Shown: positions 16,364-26,174 of the stretch, one piece after another
Numbering within the stretch: position 1 is the first letter of the stretch
How the letters are laid out: the number at the start of each line of letters is the position of its first letter
Source of the DNA: HGM13006 sp900757695
GTDB taxonomy: Bacteria > Bacillota > Clostridia > Oscillospirales > Oscillospiraceae
Assembly (NCBI GenBank): GCA_959607825.1
Contig: CAUHNW010000011.1
Span: 1 to 64,000, forward strand
Reading direction: 5' to 3'
DNA length: 64,000 bases
Position numbers and translations under genes: made by a program
The notes under the pieces: model-generated
The model's database searches: none
The model's input: the letters and a program-made list of their open reading frames with translations, nothing else
What the model was told of the DNA's origin: nothing

Positions 16364-17683
16364 ATGAGCGAAAAAAACGGAAGCGGCTTTGAAGTAAGCG
16401 AATCCCAGCGGCAAAGCTGGCTTTCCATTGCGGCAGTTTGGGCCGGAGGCATGATCTGCGTTCCCTGCCTGATGATCGGCGGCGTTCTGGCCGGCGGCGG
16501 ACTGTCCTTGGGAGAGATTTCTGCCTCTATTCTGATTGGCTATGGATTGATCTGTGCCTATATGATCTTTATTGGCATGCAGGCCTGTGATACCGGACTG
16601 CCCGTGTCGGTGATGGCCTCCGGTGCGCTGGGTGAAAAGGGCGCACGGTATATCATCAGCATCCTGCTGGCCATTGCATGCGTTGGATGGTTTGGAATTC
16701 AGTCGGCTACCTGCGGCAGTGCCTTTGCCAATATGCTCGCCAGCATGATGGGAACGGAAGCAACTCCGGCTATGGTGACAGTCTGCTCGCTGATTTGGGG
16801 TGTTATTATGCTGGCGACTGCCTGTGCAGGTTTTAAGGGCCTCAAGTGGCTCAACTACATTGCGGTGCCCCTACTGGTAATTGTCTGCCTCTATGGCCTT
16901 GTTGCTGGAATCGTAAAGAATGACGGCGGTGCGGCCATCGCAAATTACGCGCCGGAGGCATCTCAGGGAATGGTCTTTGGCATTTCCATGGTGGTGGCAT
17001 CCTTCGCACTGGGCGGCGTTATTTCTGCCGATTACTGCCGGTTCGCAAAGAGCCGGGGAGATGTTGTGAAGTCCTCCATTGTGGGTGTGATCCCTGCGGG
17101 ACTGTTTATGTTGCTGACCGGTGCGCTGATGAGCATCGTCACCGGTGAGTATGATATTTCCGCGATCCTTGCATCTCTGGGCGTGCCTTTTATTGGTCTG
17201 GTTGCACTGGTGCTTGCAACTTGGACCACCAATGTGACCAATGCCTATTCCGGCGGTCTTGCCCTCAGCAATCTGCTGGGCTTTGACGAGAGCAAGTTTA
17301 AGATCACCACCGGAATTGCCGGAGGAATCGGCACGCTGCTGGCTGCATTTGGACTGCTCAATGCATTTCAGGGCTTCCTGTCCCTGATGTCCGGACTGAT
17401 TCCACCCTTGGCAGGCGTGCTGATCGCGGCCTACTGGATTGTGGGAAAAGGGAAGAAGGAGAACTTCAAGATGCGTCCCGGCTTTTCGGCCCCCGGCGTG
17501 ATCTCCTTCCTTGTGGGCGCTGTTCTGGCCTGCATCACAGGAGGCACCTTTGCCAACTTCCCCGGGCTGGTGGCAGCGCTGCCGTTTCTGAATACGCCCT
17601 TCTTTGTGGGGCCGGTCAACGGGATTATAGTGTCCCTTGTGCTCTATGTGCTCCTGTCCAAAATCATTCCCGAAAAACAGTAA
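16364..17683 (+). CDS. NCS1-type cytosine/purine permease-like transporter (CodB-like)
   Basis: A 439-residue membrane protein with about twelve hydrophobic segments and the N-terminal AAVWAGGMICVPCLMIGG pattern of nucleobase:cation symporter-1 (CodB) proteins. These import cytosine, purines, allantoin, hydantoins or related rings. It leads an operon with a DUF917 protein (65-base gap) and a hydantoinase-like protein, so the imported ring is likely the substrate of those proteins. AAGGTG precedes the ATG. A TATACT at 16300-16305 may be the -10 element; its -35 is poor, compatible with activation by the PucR-type protein. Confidence 0.88.
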   Translation: MSEKNGSGFEVSESQRQSWLSIAAVWAGGMICVPCLMIGGVLAGGGLSLGEISASILIGYGLICAYMIFIGMQACDTGLPVSVMASGALGEKGARYIISILLAIACVGWFGIQSATCGSAFANMLASMMGTEATPAMVTVCSLIWGVIMLATACAGFKGLKWLNYIAVPLLVIVCLYGLVAGIVKNDGGAAIANYAPEASQGMVFGISMVVASFALGGVISADYCRFAKSRGDVVKSSIVGVIPAGLFMLLTGALMSIVTGEYDISAILASLGVPFIGLVALVLATWTTNVTNAYSGGLALSNLLGFDESKFKITTGIAGGIGTLLAAFGLLNAFQGFLSLMSGLIPPLAGVLIAAYWIVGKGKKENFKMRPGFSAPGVISFLVGAVLACITGGTFANFPGLVAALPFLNTPFFVGPVNGIIVSLVLYVLLSKIIPEKQ

Positions 17684-17748
17684 CATCGCTTTGTGGTATG
17701 GGGTTTCCCATATCCCCAAATGCGGCAATATGAAAGGAGACGGAACTG

Positions 17749-18843
17749 ATGCGAAAAATCGGCATTCAGGAAATTGAAGATATTGCAACCGGTGCGGCAC
17801 TGCTGGGCGCCGGTGGTGGAGGAGACCCCTATGTGGGAAAGCTGGTGGCTATGGGTGCGGTGCAGGAGTGCGGCCCTATAACGCTGCTGGATCCGGAGGA
17901 GGTGCCGGATGATGCGCTGGTAGTACCCATTGCCATGATGGGGGCACCTACGGTTCTTGCGGAAAAGGGCATTGGCGGTACGGAGTATCAGAGCCTGTAT
18001 CGTATGGTGTCCAAGTTCTTTGGAAAGAAGATCTACGCCTTTATGCCAATTGAAGCAGGCGGTGTTAACTCCATGCTGCCCATTGCGGCAGCGGCCCGTT
18101 TGGGGTTGCCGCTGGTGGATGTAGACGGCATGGGCCGTGCATTTCCGGAGCTTCAAATGGTGACATTTACTATTGGCGGCATGAGTGCAACGCCCATGGC
18201 ATTGACGGATGAAAAGGGGAACACCGCTATTTTTGAGACTATTACCAACAAGTGGACCGAGGATTTGGCCCGGGCGGTGACCATGAGTTGCGGGGCATCG
18301 GTATCCGTATCCCTTTACCCCATGACCGGGGCCCAGATGAAGCAGTTCGGCGTAAAGAACATCGTTACCCGCAGCCAGAAGCTGGGTGAGGCCATCCGTA
18401 CCGTGAAGGACTGTGGGGATCGGACGCCTGAGGAGCATTTTCTGGAGTTTTCAGAAGGCTATAAGCTCTTTAAGGGGAAAATCGCAGATGTGCGCCGGGA
18501 GACCCGGGGCGGCTTTAACTTTGGCAAGGTGGTACTGGAGGGCATCGGAGAATGCAAGGGCCATAGCGCCTATGTGGAGTTCCAGAATGAGAATCTGACT
18601 GCTGTGGTAGATGATGAAATCCTTGCTACAACGCCGGATCTGATCTGCCTTGTGGATACGGAAACCTTTACGCCGGTGACCACAGATGCGCTGAAATATG
18701 GAAAGCGTGTGATGGTGGTGGGCCTCAAGTGCTATGATCTTTGGCGGACAGAGAAGGGGATTGAGCTGGTTGGCCCCAGATACTTCGGCGTAGATACGGA
18801 TTATATTCCGCTGGAAATTCGCTGCAAGGGAGGTAAAGCATAA
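17749..18843 (+). CDS. DUF917 family protein
   Basis: A 364-residue cytoplasmic protein with the DUF917 signature: ATGAALLGAGGGGDPYVGK at about residues 15-33, then PIAMMGAPTV and FMPIEAGGVNSMLPI. DUF917 proteins occur beside hydantoinase/oxoprolinase genes and permeases, but their reaction is not established; I treat it as a partner subunit or a companion enzyme. GAAAGGAGA precedes the ATG. Its stop codon overlaps the ATG of the hydantoinase-like gene by one base (TAATG), suggesting equal translation and a physical complex. Confidence 0.9.
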   Translation: MRKIGIQEIEDIATGAALLGAGGGGDPYVGKLVAMGAVQECGPITLLDPEEVPDDALVVPIAMMGAPTVLAEKGIGGTEYQSLYRMVSKFFGKKIYAFMPIEAGGVNSMLPIAAAARLGLPLVDVDGMGRAFPELQMVTFTIGGMSATPMALTDEKGNTAIFETITNKWTEDLARAVTMSCGASVSVSLYPMTGAQMKQFGVKNIVTRSQKLGEAIRTVKDCGDRTPEEHFLEFSEGYKLFKGKIADVRRETRGGFNFGKVVLEGIGECKGHSAYVEFQNENLTAVVDDEILATTPDLICLVDTETFTPVTTDALKYGKRVMVVGLKCYDLWRTEKGIELVGPRYFGVDTDYIPLEIRCKGGKA

Positions 18844-20399
18844 TGTATAAGCTTGGAATTGACGTAGGCGGCACGAACACAGATGCCGTACTGATCGATG
18901 AAAACCGTAAGGTCATTGCAGACATCAAATATCCCACGTCGGGAGATGTCTATGACGGCATTCTGGGGGCAGTTCGTACCGTGCTGGAGGTATCCGGCAT
19001 TGACCGCAGAGAGATCCGTCAGGCCATGTTGGGCACCACCCAGTGCACCAACGCCATAGTAGAGCGGAAGCATTTGGCTCCCATCGGCATTCTTCGAATC
19101 GGGGCCCCGGCGACCACCGGCATTCGCCCCATGGTGGACTGGGCAGAGGATATTCAGAAGATTGCAGCCGGCAGTGTTATTGTGGGCGGCGGCTTTGAAT
19201 ATGACGGCAAGGAGCTGGCACCCTTTGACCGGGAGGCGGCGGCGTCTTTCTTCTGGGAAATGAAGAACAACGGTGTAAACTCCATTGCCATCTCCTGCGT
19301 ATTTTCCACAGTGCGCAATGACCATGAGGTGGAGGCGGCGAAACTCTGCCGGGAGATCATGGGGGACGATGTCCATGTGTCTGTTTCCAGTGAGATCGGC
19401 TCCATGGGCCTTATCGAGCGGGAAAATGCCACGATTCTCAATGCTGCGCTCTGGCAGGTGGCCAAGCGGTTTACCGAGGGCTTTGCCAGAAGCCTAAAGG
19501 ACGAAGGCATTGTAAATGCAGACATCTATTTGAGCCAGAATGACGGTACGCTGATGACCATGGAGCACGCCCGGCGCTATCCCATTCTCACTGTAGCCTG
19601 CGGCCCCACAAACTCTATCCGAGGTGCCAGCTACCTGTCCCAGCGCCGGGACGCCATTGTGGTGGATGTGGGCGGTACGACCACCGATCTGGGCGTGATC
19701 CAGAACGGCTTCCCAAGAGAGTCCAGCGTAGCGGTGACCATTGGCGGCGTTCGTACGAATTTCAGAATGCCCGATGTGATCTCCATTGGTCTTGGCGGTG
19801 GGTCCATTGTCCGGGTGAAGGCCGATGGCTCCGTTACCGTGGGGCCTGACAGCGTTGGCTATGAAATCACCAAAAAGGCACTGGTATTTGGCGGCGATGT
19901 GATGACCGCTACCGACATTGCCGTGCGGCTTGGCATGACAGAACTGGGCGACACCGCCAAGGCTGACGTGATCCCCATGGAGGTGGCCGAGAAGGCCATG
20001 GCGGAGATCCGTGCGCTGGTGGAGGACGCACTGGACTCCATGAAGGTATCCAATGCGGACGTAGACGTTATTCTTGTGGGCGGCGGCTCCATTATTCTGC
20101 CGGAGCAGCTTGATGGAGCGGCACAGGTGGTAAAGCCGGAGCACTTCGGCTGCGCCAACGCCATCGGCTCTGCCATTTCCAAGGTCAGCGGTACACTGGA
20201 GCAGCTTATCAATTATGACGAGATGCCCCGTGATGCGGCGCTGGCAAAGGCCAAGGACGATGCTGCGGCATTGGCTGTGGAGGCAGGAGCAATTCCGGAG
20301 ACGGTAGAGATCATCGAGGTGGAGGATGTGCCGCTGGCCTACTATCCCGGCAATACAAACCGGGTAAAGGTCAAGGCCGCCGGAGACCTGAAAGACTAA
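18843..20399 (+). CDS. hydantoinase/oxoprolinase family protein (HyuA-like)
   Basis: A 518-residue ASKHA-fold ATPase. The N-terminal Hydant_A_N phosphate loop is IDVGGTNTDAVLID (residues 5-18), with GTTQCTNAIVER at about 60-71, and a second phosphate motif VVDVGGTTTDLGV near residue 272, followed by IGLGGGS. Family members open cyclic amide rings such as hydantoin or 5-oxoproline with ATP. This is the short form without the HyuB partner; DUF917 occupies that place. With the CodB-like permease it suggests import and ring opening of a hydantoin-type compound. Substrate not determined. Confidence 0.9.
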   Translation: MYKLGIDVGGTNTDAVLIDENRKVIADIKYPTSGDVYDGILGAVRTVLEVSGIDRREIRQAMLGTTQCTNAIVERKHLAPIGILRIGAPATTGIRPMVDWAEDIQKIAAGSVIVGGGFEYDGKELAPFDREAAASFFWEMKNNGVNSIAISCVFSTVRNDHEVEAAKLCREIMGDDVHVSVSSEIGSMGLIERENATILNAALWQVAKRFTEGFARSLKDEGIVNADIYLSQNDGTLMTMEHARRYPILTVACGPTNSIRGASYLSQRRDAIVVDVGGTTTDLGVIQNGFPRESSVAVTIGGVRTNFRMPDVISIGLGGGSIVRVKADGSVTVGPDSVGYEITKKALVFGGDVMTATDIAVRLGMTELGDTAKADVIPMEVAEKAMAEIRALVEDALDSMKVSNADVDVILVGGGSIILPEQLDGAAQVVKPEHFGCANAIGSAISKVSGTLEQLINYDEMPRDAALAKAKDDAAALAVEAGAIPETVEIIEVEDVPLAYYPGNTNRVKVKAAGDLKD

Positions 20400-20421
20400 T
20401 CAAAGACAGTTTGTATAGCTG

Positions 20422-20454
20422 GAGGCAGAGGAAGGATTCCTCTGCCTCTTTTTT
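20422..20454 (+). terminator. terminator of the permease-hydantoinase operon
   Basis: GAGGCAGAGGA / TCCTCTGCCTC perfect 11-bp stem with a five-base loop followed by T6. It touches the 3' end of the convergent SpoIVB-like gene. Confidence 0.92.
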
Positions 20455-21415
20455 ACGCCGCAGTCTTCAGCATATTGTCGATGAAGATTCCATATCCGGT
20501 GGTAGGGTCGGAGATCAGCACGTGAGTCACTGCACCGACCAGATTTCCGTTTTGAAGGATTGGACTTCCGCTCATGCCCTGTACGATCCCACCGGTGATG
20601 GAGAGCAGCCGGGAATCCGTCACCTCAATCATCATATTCCGGCCCGTGCCGTCATCCAGCGGGTAAAGACGTGTGATTTTGATGTCGAAGTGCTCGACCT
20701 GATCTCCCTCTACATTACATAGTATCTCTGCCGGGCCTGTTGTCACCTGATCCCGGGTACAGACCGGGACGAATTCTCCGTCCGGGGGGGCGGACAGCGT
20801 ACCAAAAATGCCGCTGGCGGTATTTTGGGTCACGGAGCCAAGGGGAACACTGCTGTCAAAGGCACCTTGTAAAACCCCCGGAGTACCGGCAGTTCCTTTT
20901 TCCACGTGTGTAACGCTGGCCTTACAGATAAAACCATCTCGAACCGGGAAAAGCTTCGATGTGCTGCTGTCCGTGATCCCGTGGCCCAGCGCACCGAATA
21001 CGGCAGTGGCCGGGTCGTAGTAGGTAATGGTACCGATGCCGGCCATTTCAGAACGGACATTGGCGCCAATGAGACTGACATCCCCGGTCTGGCGGGTGTG
21101 GACCCAGAAATTCTGCTCCTGATTTTGCCGAAGGGCAGTCAGCGTGACCTGCGGCTTGTTTTGGAGAAGGCTCCGCAGGGTGGCGGGATCTTCTACCGGC
21201 TGGCCGTCTACCTTTATGATCAAATCGCCGCGATGCAGTCCGCTGTCCTTGGCGGGGGAGTCATCGGAAAAGCTTACCACCATGAGACCGCTGCATTGCA
21301 CATCAATGCCCACGGCCTTTCCCACGGCAATTACCTCCTCCGGCACAGATGCCTGTACCGGTGTACTGAATATCAAAAAAAACGACACGATCAGGAGCCA
21401 TGTTTTTCTTTTCAT
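20453..21415 (-). CDS. spoIVB: SpoIVB-type sporulation serine peptidase
   Basis: A 320-residue secreted PDZ-containing peptidase. The signal peptide is residues 1-22 (cleavage near VQA), the PDZ domain about 40-115 (SPAKDSGLHRGDLIIKVDG), and the SpoIVB S55 peptidase domain follows with catalytic His in GALGHGI and catalytic Ser in GMSGSPILQNG. In Bacillus the enzyme signals from forespore to mother cell by cleaving SpoIVFA, releasing the sigma-K processing protease. It is shorter than the 425-residue Bacillus protein, as usual in Clostridia. No RecN or Spo0A gene is adjacent. GAGAGGAAG lies upstream of the ATG. It supports a spore-forming host. Confidence 0.9.
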   Translation of the reverse strand: MKRKTWLLIVSFFLIFSTPVQASVPEEVIAVGKAVGIDVQCSGLMVVSFSDDSPAKDSGLHRGDLIIKVDGQPVEDPATLRSLLQNKPQVTLTALRQNQEQNFWVHTRQTGDVSLIGANVRSEMAGIGTITYYDPATAVFGALGHGITDSSTSKLFPVRDGFICKASVTHVEKGTAGTPGVLQGAFDSSVPLGSVTQNTASGIFGTLSAPPDGEFVPVCTRDQVTTGPAEILCNVEGDQVEHFDIKITRLYPLDDGTGRNMMIEVTDSRLLSITGGIVQGMSGSPILQNGNLVGAVTHVLISDPTTGYGIFIDNMLKTAA

Positions 21416-21643
21416 GCTGCTTCTTCCTCTCTGCTGGATTTGTCTTGTTTAATATGTCTTTTTTCGAGGAAACTAGACAGGAAAAGAACGTTAAATGTTT
21501 GGAAGAATCGAAAAAATACGTTAAAAGACCTTTTATTTCTATAAAAATGTTCTTGAAATAAAGATTTGCAACTGCGATCCGGATAGATGTCCGAGGACTG
21601 CGGAACATTAAAAAATAATTCAAAAATCGTTTACAAATACCTA

Positions 21644-21672
21644 TTGACAAACCGGGTATCCCGCGGTACTAT
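21644..21672 (+). promoter_or_regulatory. sigma-A type promoter of clpB
   Basis: Perfect TTGACA, 17-base spacer, TACTAT. The CIRCE operator starts 15 bases downstream, so HrcA would block the transcription start. Confidence 0.88.
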
Positions 21673-21686
21673 GGACACAAAGAGAA

Positions 21687-21713
21687 TTAGCACTCTTACA
21701 GCAAGAGTGCTAA
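21687..21713 (+). promoter_or_regulatory. CIRCE operator (HrcA site) of clpB
   Basis: TTAGCACTC, nine bases, GAGTGCTAA: a perfect match to the consensus. It lies over the start of transcription and 33 bases before the clpB ATG. HrcA repression relieved by heat shock is the known mechanism. Confidence 0.97.
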
Positions 21714-21746
21714 AACGAAGTTCCCCTTTGGAAAGGAAGATGTTTT

Positions 21747-24362
21747 ATGAATGTACAGAAGCTGACTCAGAAATCTATGGAAGCGGTTCAGCTTGCCCAG
21801 AATATTGCGGAGGAACACGATAACCAGCAGATCGAGCAGTGCCATGTGCTGCTGGCCCTGATGATGCAGGACGGCGGACTTGTCCCACAGCTGCTGACCA
21901 AGATGGGTGTCACTGCCGAGTCGGTCACGGCAGCGGCAAAGGATCTGGTATCCCGTCTCCCGGCAGTGACCGGTTCTGGCCGGGAGGCTGGAAAGGTCTA
22001 TATCAATCGAGACGTGGATGCTGCATTTGTAGAGGCAGAAAAGATTGCCGACAGCATGCGGGATGAGTATGTCTCTGTTGAGCATATCCTGCTGGGCCTG
22101 ATCACCAAGGCCAACAGCGGCGTGAAAAAGCTGTTCCAGGACTACAATATCACCAGCGAGGGCTGTATGCAGGCGCTGAAGGACATCCGGGGCAGCGCAA
22201 GAGTGACCACGGATAATCCAGAGGGCACCTATGACGCCCTGAACAAGTACGGTACGGACCTTGTGAAGCAGGCCAGAGAAAAAAAGATGGATCCCGTCAT
22301 TGGCCGTGATGAGGAGATCCGTAATGTGATCCGTATTCTGTCCAGAAAGTCCAAGAATAACCCGGTGCTGATCGGTGAGCCCGGCGTTGGTAAAACTGCC
22401 ATTGCCGAGGGGCTTGCCCAGCGGATTGTCCGTGGCGATGTGCCCAAGAACCTGCAAAACAAGACGATTTTCTCTTTGGATATGGGTGCGCTGGTGGCTG
22501 GCGCCAAGTATCGGGGCGAATTTGAGGAGCGCCTGAAGGCTGTCCTCAATGAAGTAAAGAACAGCGAGGGCCAGATCATCCTGTTCATTGATGAGCTCCA
22601 CACCATTGTGGGCGCAGGCAAGACGGAAGGCAGCATGGATGCCGGCAACCTCTTAAAGCCCATGCTGGCCCGTGGCGAGCTGCACTGCATTGGCGCTACC
22701 ACGCTGGACGAATACCGCCAGTATATCGAAAAGGATCCCGCCCTGGAGCGCCGGTTCCAGACTGTGCTGGTGGCAGAGCCATCGGTGGAGGATACCATTG
22801 CGATTCTCCGTGGACTGGAGGAGCGCTATGAGGTGTTCCACGGCGTTAAGATCACAGATCCTGCCATTGTGGCGGCAGTAACCCTTTCAAACCGCTATAT
22901 TACAGATCGGTATCTGCCGGATAAAGCCATTGACCTTATCGATGAAGCCTGTGCCATGATCCGAACGGAGATGGATTCCATGCCCACGGAGCTGGATCAG
23001 GTACGCCGCAAGATCACTCAGATGGAGATCGAAGAAGCTGCCCTGAAAAATGAGGAGGACGAACTCTCCGAAGGCCGTCTGAAAGAGCTCAGAAAGGAGC
23101 TGGCAGAGGAACGGGATCGGTTCAATACCATGCAGGCCCAGTGGGAGAACGAAAAGAACGCCATTGGCCGGGTTCAGAAGCTCCGGGAAGAGATTGAAAA
23201 GCTGAATCGTCAGATCGAAGAGGCGGAGCAGAATTACGATCTGGAGCACGCAGCCGAGCTGAAATACGGCAAGCTGCCGGAGGCAAAGAAGGCACTGGAG
23301 GAGGCAGAGCAGGCTGTACAAAATCAAAAGGGTACAAACTCCCTGCTGCGGGATAAGGTCACGGAGAACGAGATCGCAAAGATCATCGAGCGCTGGACCG
23401 GCATTCCCGTTGCAAAGCTGGTGGAAGGGGAGAAGGAGAAGCTGCTCCATCTGGAAGATACCCTGCATCAGCGTGTGATCGGTCAGGATGAGGCTGTGCG
23501 CTCTGTGGCAGAAGCCATTATGCGCTCCCGTGCGGGGATTCAGGATCCTGACCGGCCCATCGGCAGCTTCCTGTTCCTTGGCCCCACCGGTGTAGGTAAG
23601 ACGGAGCTTGCAAAGGCGCTGGCAGAATGCCTGTTTGACGATGAAAAGAACATGGTTCGGATCGATATGTCCGAGTATATGGAGAAATACAGCGTCTCCC
23701 GGCTCATTGGTGCGCCTCCCGGATATGTAGGCTATGAGGAGGGCGGTCAGCTCACCGAAGCAGTTCGCCGCCGTCCGTACAGCGTTGTTCTGTTTGATGA
23801 GGTGGAGAAGGCACATCCTGATGTGTTTAACGTCCTGCTTCAGGTGCTGGATGATGGCCGTATTACCGATTCTCAGGGCCGTACGGTAGACTTTAAGAAT
23901 ACGATTATTATCCTGACCTCCAATCTTGGCTCTCAGTATCTGCTGGACGGCATTGGCCCGGACGGTTCCATTACCCAGGAGGCAAAGGATCAGGTGAATG
24001 CACTGCTGAAAAAGAGCTTCCGGCCGGAGTTCCTGAACCGGCTGGATGAGATCGTCTTCTATAAGCCACTGACCCGGGAGAATATCACCAGCATTATCGA
24101 CCTGCAGATGAAGGATCTGAACCGCCGGCTGGCAGATAAGCAGCTTTCCTGCGAGCTGACGCCGGAGGCCAAGCACTTCATCATTGATGCGGCCTATGAT
24201 CCGCTGTATGGTGCGCGTCCTCTGCGCCGTTATCTCCAGCATACCGTGGAGACATTGATCGCCCGGAAGATCCTTACCGGGGATATGCCCACCGGCAGTG
24301 TTTTGGAAATTACCGTTGCGGGCGAGGAATTGCAGGTAACGGTAAAACAGCCCGCGGTATAA
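21747..24362 (+). CDS. clpB: ATP-dependent disaggregase ClpB
   Basis: An 871-residue Hsp100 chaperone that rescues aggregated proteins together with DnaK. An N-terminal double Clp-N domain (1-145) precedes AAA domain 1 with Walker A GEPGVGKT at about residues 210-217 and KYRGEFEERL, a long coiled-coil middle domain (about 400-525) diagnostic for ClpB over ClpC or ClpA, and AAA domain 2 with GPTGVGKTELAKAL near residue 611. All Walker B and sensor motifs appear intact (LFIDELHT, VLFDEVEKAH). It is monocistronic, with a CIRCE operator in front and a terminator behind. GGAAAGGAAG precedes the ATG. Confidence 0.98.
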   Translation: MNVQKLTQKSMEAVQLAQNIAEEHDNQQIEQCHVLLALMMQDGGLVPQLLTKMGVTAESVTAAAKDLVSRLPAVTGSGREAGKVYINRDVDAAFVEAEKIADSMRDEYVSVEHILLGLITKANSGVKKLFQDYNITSEGCMQALKDIRGSARVTTDNPEGTYDALNKYGTDLVKQAREKKMDPVIGRDEEIRNVIRILSRKSKNNPVLIGEPGVGKTAIAEGLAQRIVRGDVPKNLQNKTIFSLDMGALVAGAKYRGEFEERLKAVLNEVKNSEGQIILFIDELHTIVGAGKTEGSMDAGNLLKPMLARGELHCIGATTLDEYRQYIEKDPALERRFQTVLVAEPSVEDTIAILRGLEERYEVFHGVKITDPAIVAAVTLSNRYITDRYLPDKAIDLIDEACAMIRTEMDSMPTELDQVRRKITQMEIEEAALKNEEDELSEGRLKELRKELAEERDRFNTMQAQWENEKNAIGRVQKLREEIEKLNRQIEEAEQNYDLEHAAELKYGKLPEAKKALEEAEQAVQNQKGTNSLLRDKVTENEIAKIIERWTGIPVAKLVEGEKEKLLHLEDTLHQRVIGQDEAVRSVAEAIMRSRAGIQDPDRPIGSFLFLGPTGVGKTELAKALAECLFDDEKNMVRIDMSEYMEKYSVSRLIGAPPGYVGYEEGGQLTEAVRRRPYSVVLFDEVEKAHPDVFNVLLQVLDDGRITDSQGRTVDFKNTIIILTSNLGSQYLLDGIGPDGSITQEAKDQVNALLKKSFRPEFLNRLDEIVFYKPLTRENITSIIDLQMKDLNRRLADKQLSCELTPEAKHFIIDAAYDPLYGARPLRRYLQHTVETLIARKILTGDMPTGSVLEITVAGEELQVTVKQPAV

Positions 24363-24395
24363 AAATGCTGCGATAAATGTATAAAATATAAGATC

Positions 24396-24443
24396 GGCCC
24401 GTGCCGGCCGGATCCCTATGGATCTGGCCAGTACGGGCCTTTT
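24396..24443 (+). terminator. terminator of clpB
   Basis: GGCCCGT...GGCC arm pairs with GGCC...ACGGGCC around a GATCC-rich centre, followed by T4. Confidence 0.75.
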
Positions 24444-24479
24444 GAAAAGCTATGGACGATTTGAAGGGATGAGCTGCGA

Positions 24480-25973
24480 TTATCTGGGGATATTGCCCGA
24501 GAAATCGCAGAATCGGTGAAGCATGGCGGCAGCCTCGGCGCGGGTAGCGTGACCATTGGGTTTCAGCAGCCCGCTGGTGTGGCCGCGGAGAATGCCGCAT
24601 CGCACAGACCATGCCATGGGGGCAGATGCATAAGCGGCGATGTCTGACGCATCGGAGAAACTGGAAAGATCTTCCCGGCCGGATACATCGAGGCCGCAGT
24701 ATGCTGCGTAACGATAGAGCATGGCGGCAAGCTGCTGGCGGGTAATGGGATCCGCGGGGCCAAACCGCTGGTTCCCATAGCCAAGGGCAATGCCCGCCTC
24801 AGCGCCCCAGGTTATGGCGTCAGTATAGTAGCTCTTGGGAACGTCCGTAAAGGGGCAGGGGCCGGAGACTGACGGAGTCCCTGCCTGACGGTAGAGAATG
24901 GTAAGGAGCATGCCACGGGTGATATCTGTGGCCGGGGAGAAAATGTCATCATCGGTTCCGCGCATGAGACCCGCATTGTAGACGTAGGAAACATCGTTAT
25001 AGTACCAGTCCGTATCAGAAATATCCCGGAAGGGAAGTGCGGGCTCTGGTTCGGGAGCGGGCGCAGGGGTAGGCGTAGGCTCTGTCGCAGGTGCTTTTGG
25101 AGTCAGTGTCTTGATGGCATCCCCCATACAGGTTGCGCCGTCCTGATAGACAGAGACCATGCCGCCGGTGACGGCCTCGCCGTTGAGGGTCATGGCAACG
25201 CTGTCTGAAAACTTACAGCCGTCCTTTGCCTGCAGCATGATCGAGTAGAAATAGGTGGTATCGGCCTTAAAGGTATCAAATTTAGGGGTAGCCTTGGTGT
25301 ACTGGCTTTCATCAGAGTACCAGAAGGCCACAGGCTCATAGGTGCTGCCGCGCTTCTCCATCTCTTCCCAGCGCTCATAGACGATATCGTAGCTGGTTGC
25401 AAACTTGCCCGACAGGGCGGCGGTGGCCTTGGGGGATTCACAAGGCTGGTAGGTCAGCGTTGCGCCGGTGAGCTCCACGGTGTCAATGGCTTCCGGTCGA
25501 CCGACCGGGATATTTACCTCGGCGGAATAGAGGTAGTAGTCCGTTCGGATCTCATGGATCGTGACCTTGCCGGGGGAAGTGGAGGCGAAGATGTCATCGG
25601 GATCGCCGATGATCGGGTCGTTGGAATCATAGGTCGTTCCGGTATAAGTCAGCTTGGAGCCTGTATAGATTTTTTCATATGCCTCCGAGACGCGATGGGA
25701 GCGGAGCCATGCGGTGAGCTCAGACGGGTCATCGCTGGCCAATTCCACCCCATCTTTGGCATCCTTAAAATAGATGGTCTCCCCGGTCTCCTGATAGGTA
25801 ATGGAGCCTTTGGCGGAGAACACTTCTTCCACTGAGGTTTCAACAATTGTGTTGCTGCCGCCGGTCACATCTGTCACACCGGCGAAGGCAGCCGTGGACA
25901 GAAGAATTACTGCCGTGCAAAGCAGTACCAGAAGGGAGATCAGACGATACATGAGCTTTTGTTTCTTTTTCAT
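24480..25973 (-). CDS. secreted protein with three C-terminal SLH domains
   Basis: A 497-residue surface protein. Signal peptide 1-31 (ending AAFA), a unique region about 35-290, a Pro/Glu linker (PTPTPAPAPEPEPALP, about 299-314), then three SLH repeats starting FRDISDTDWYYNDVSYVYNAG, PFTDVPKSYYTDAITWG and FSDASDIAAYASAPMAW. SLH domains bind secondary cell-wall polymers. GAGGAGG sits before the ATG at 25973; a longer frame from 26174 has no support. It diverges from a large unknown regulator with about 200 bases between, holding a TATAAT on each strand. The function of the unique region is unknown. Confidence 0.88.
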   Translation of the reverse strand: MKKKQKLMYRLISLLVLLCTAVILLSTAAFAGVTDVTGGSNTIVETSVEEVFSAKGSITYQETGETIYFKDAKDGVELASDDPSELTAWLRSHRVSEAYEKIYTGSKLTYTGTTYDSNDPIIGDPDDIFASTSPGKVTIHEIRTDYYLYSAEVNIPVGRPEAIDTVELTGATLTYQPCESPKATAALSGKFATSYDIVYERWEEMEKRGSTYEPVAFWYSDESQYTKATPKFDTFKADTTYFYSIMLQAKDGCKFSDSVAMTLNGEAVTGGMVSVYQDGATCMGDAIKTLTPKAPATEPTPTPAPAPEPEPALPFRDISDTDWYYNDVSYVYNAGLMRGTDDDIFSPATDITRGMLLTILYRQAGTPSVSGPCPFTDVPKSYYTDAITWGAEAGIALGYGNQRFGPADPITRQQLAAMLYRYAAYCGLDVSGREDLSSFSDASDIAAYASAPMAWSVRCGILRGHTSGLLKPNGHATRAEAAAMLHRFCDFSGNIPR

Positions 25974-26174
25974 TTCAATACCTCCTCGAGATAAGATCAC
26001 AGATGGAATACCACAAAATATTCCGTTATTGCAATTATAGCGGATATACAGTGAAAAGGACATGGAGTTACCGGCAGCGTCATTTGCCAGTTTGGGAAAG
26101 TAGATGTGGCGCCTCCTTTTCCTTTCGACAGTTATCGTGTATAATTGCGGTAGTATGAGCCGGGAGGTGTCCAA

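Noticed and set aside
22887..24242. 451-residue minus-strand ORF opposite clpB
   Set aside because: Shadow of clpB; same for the 487-residue ORF opposite htpG at 61831-63294 and others like it.
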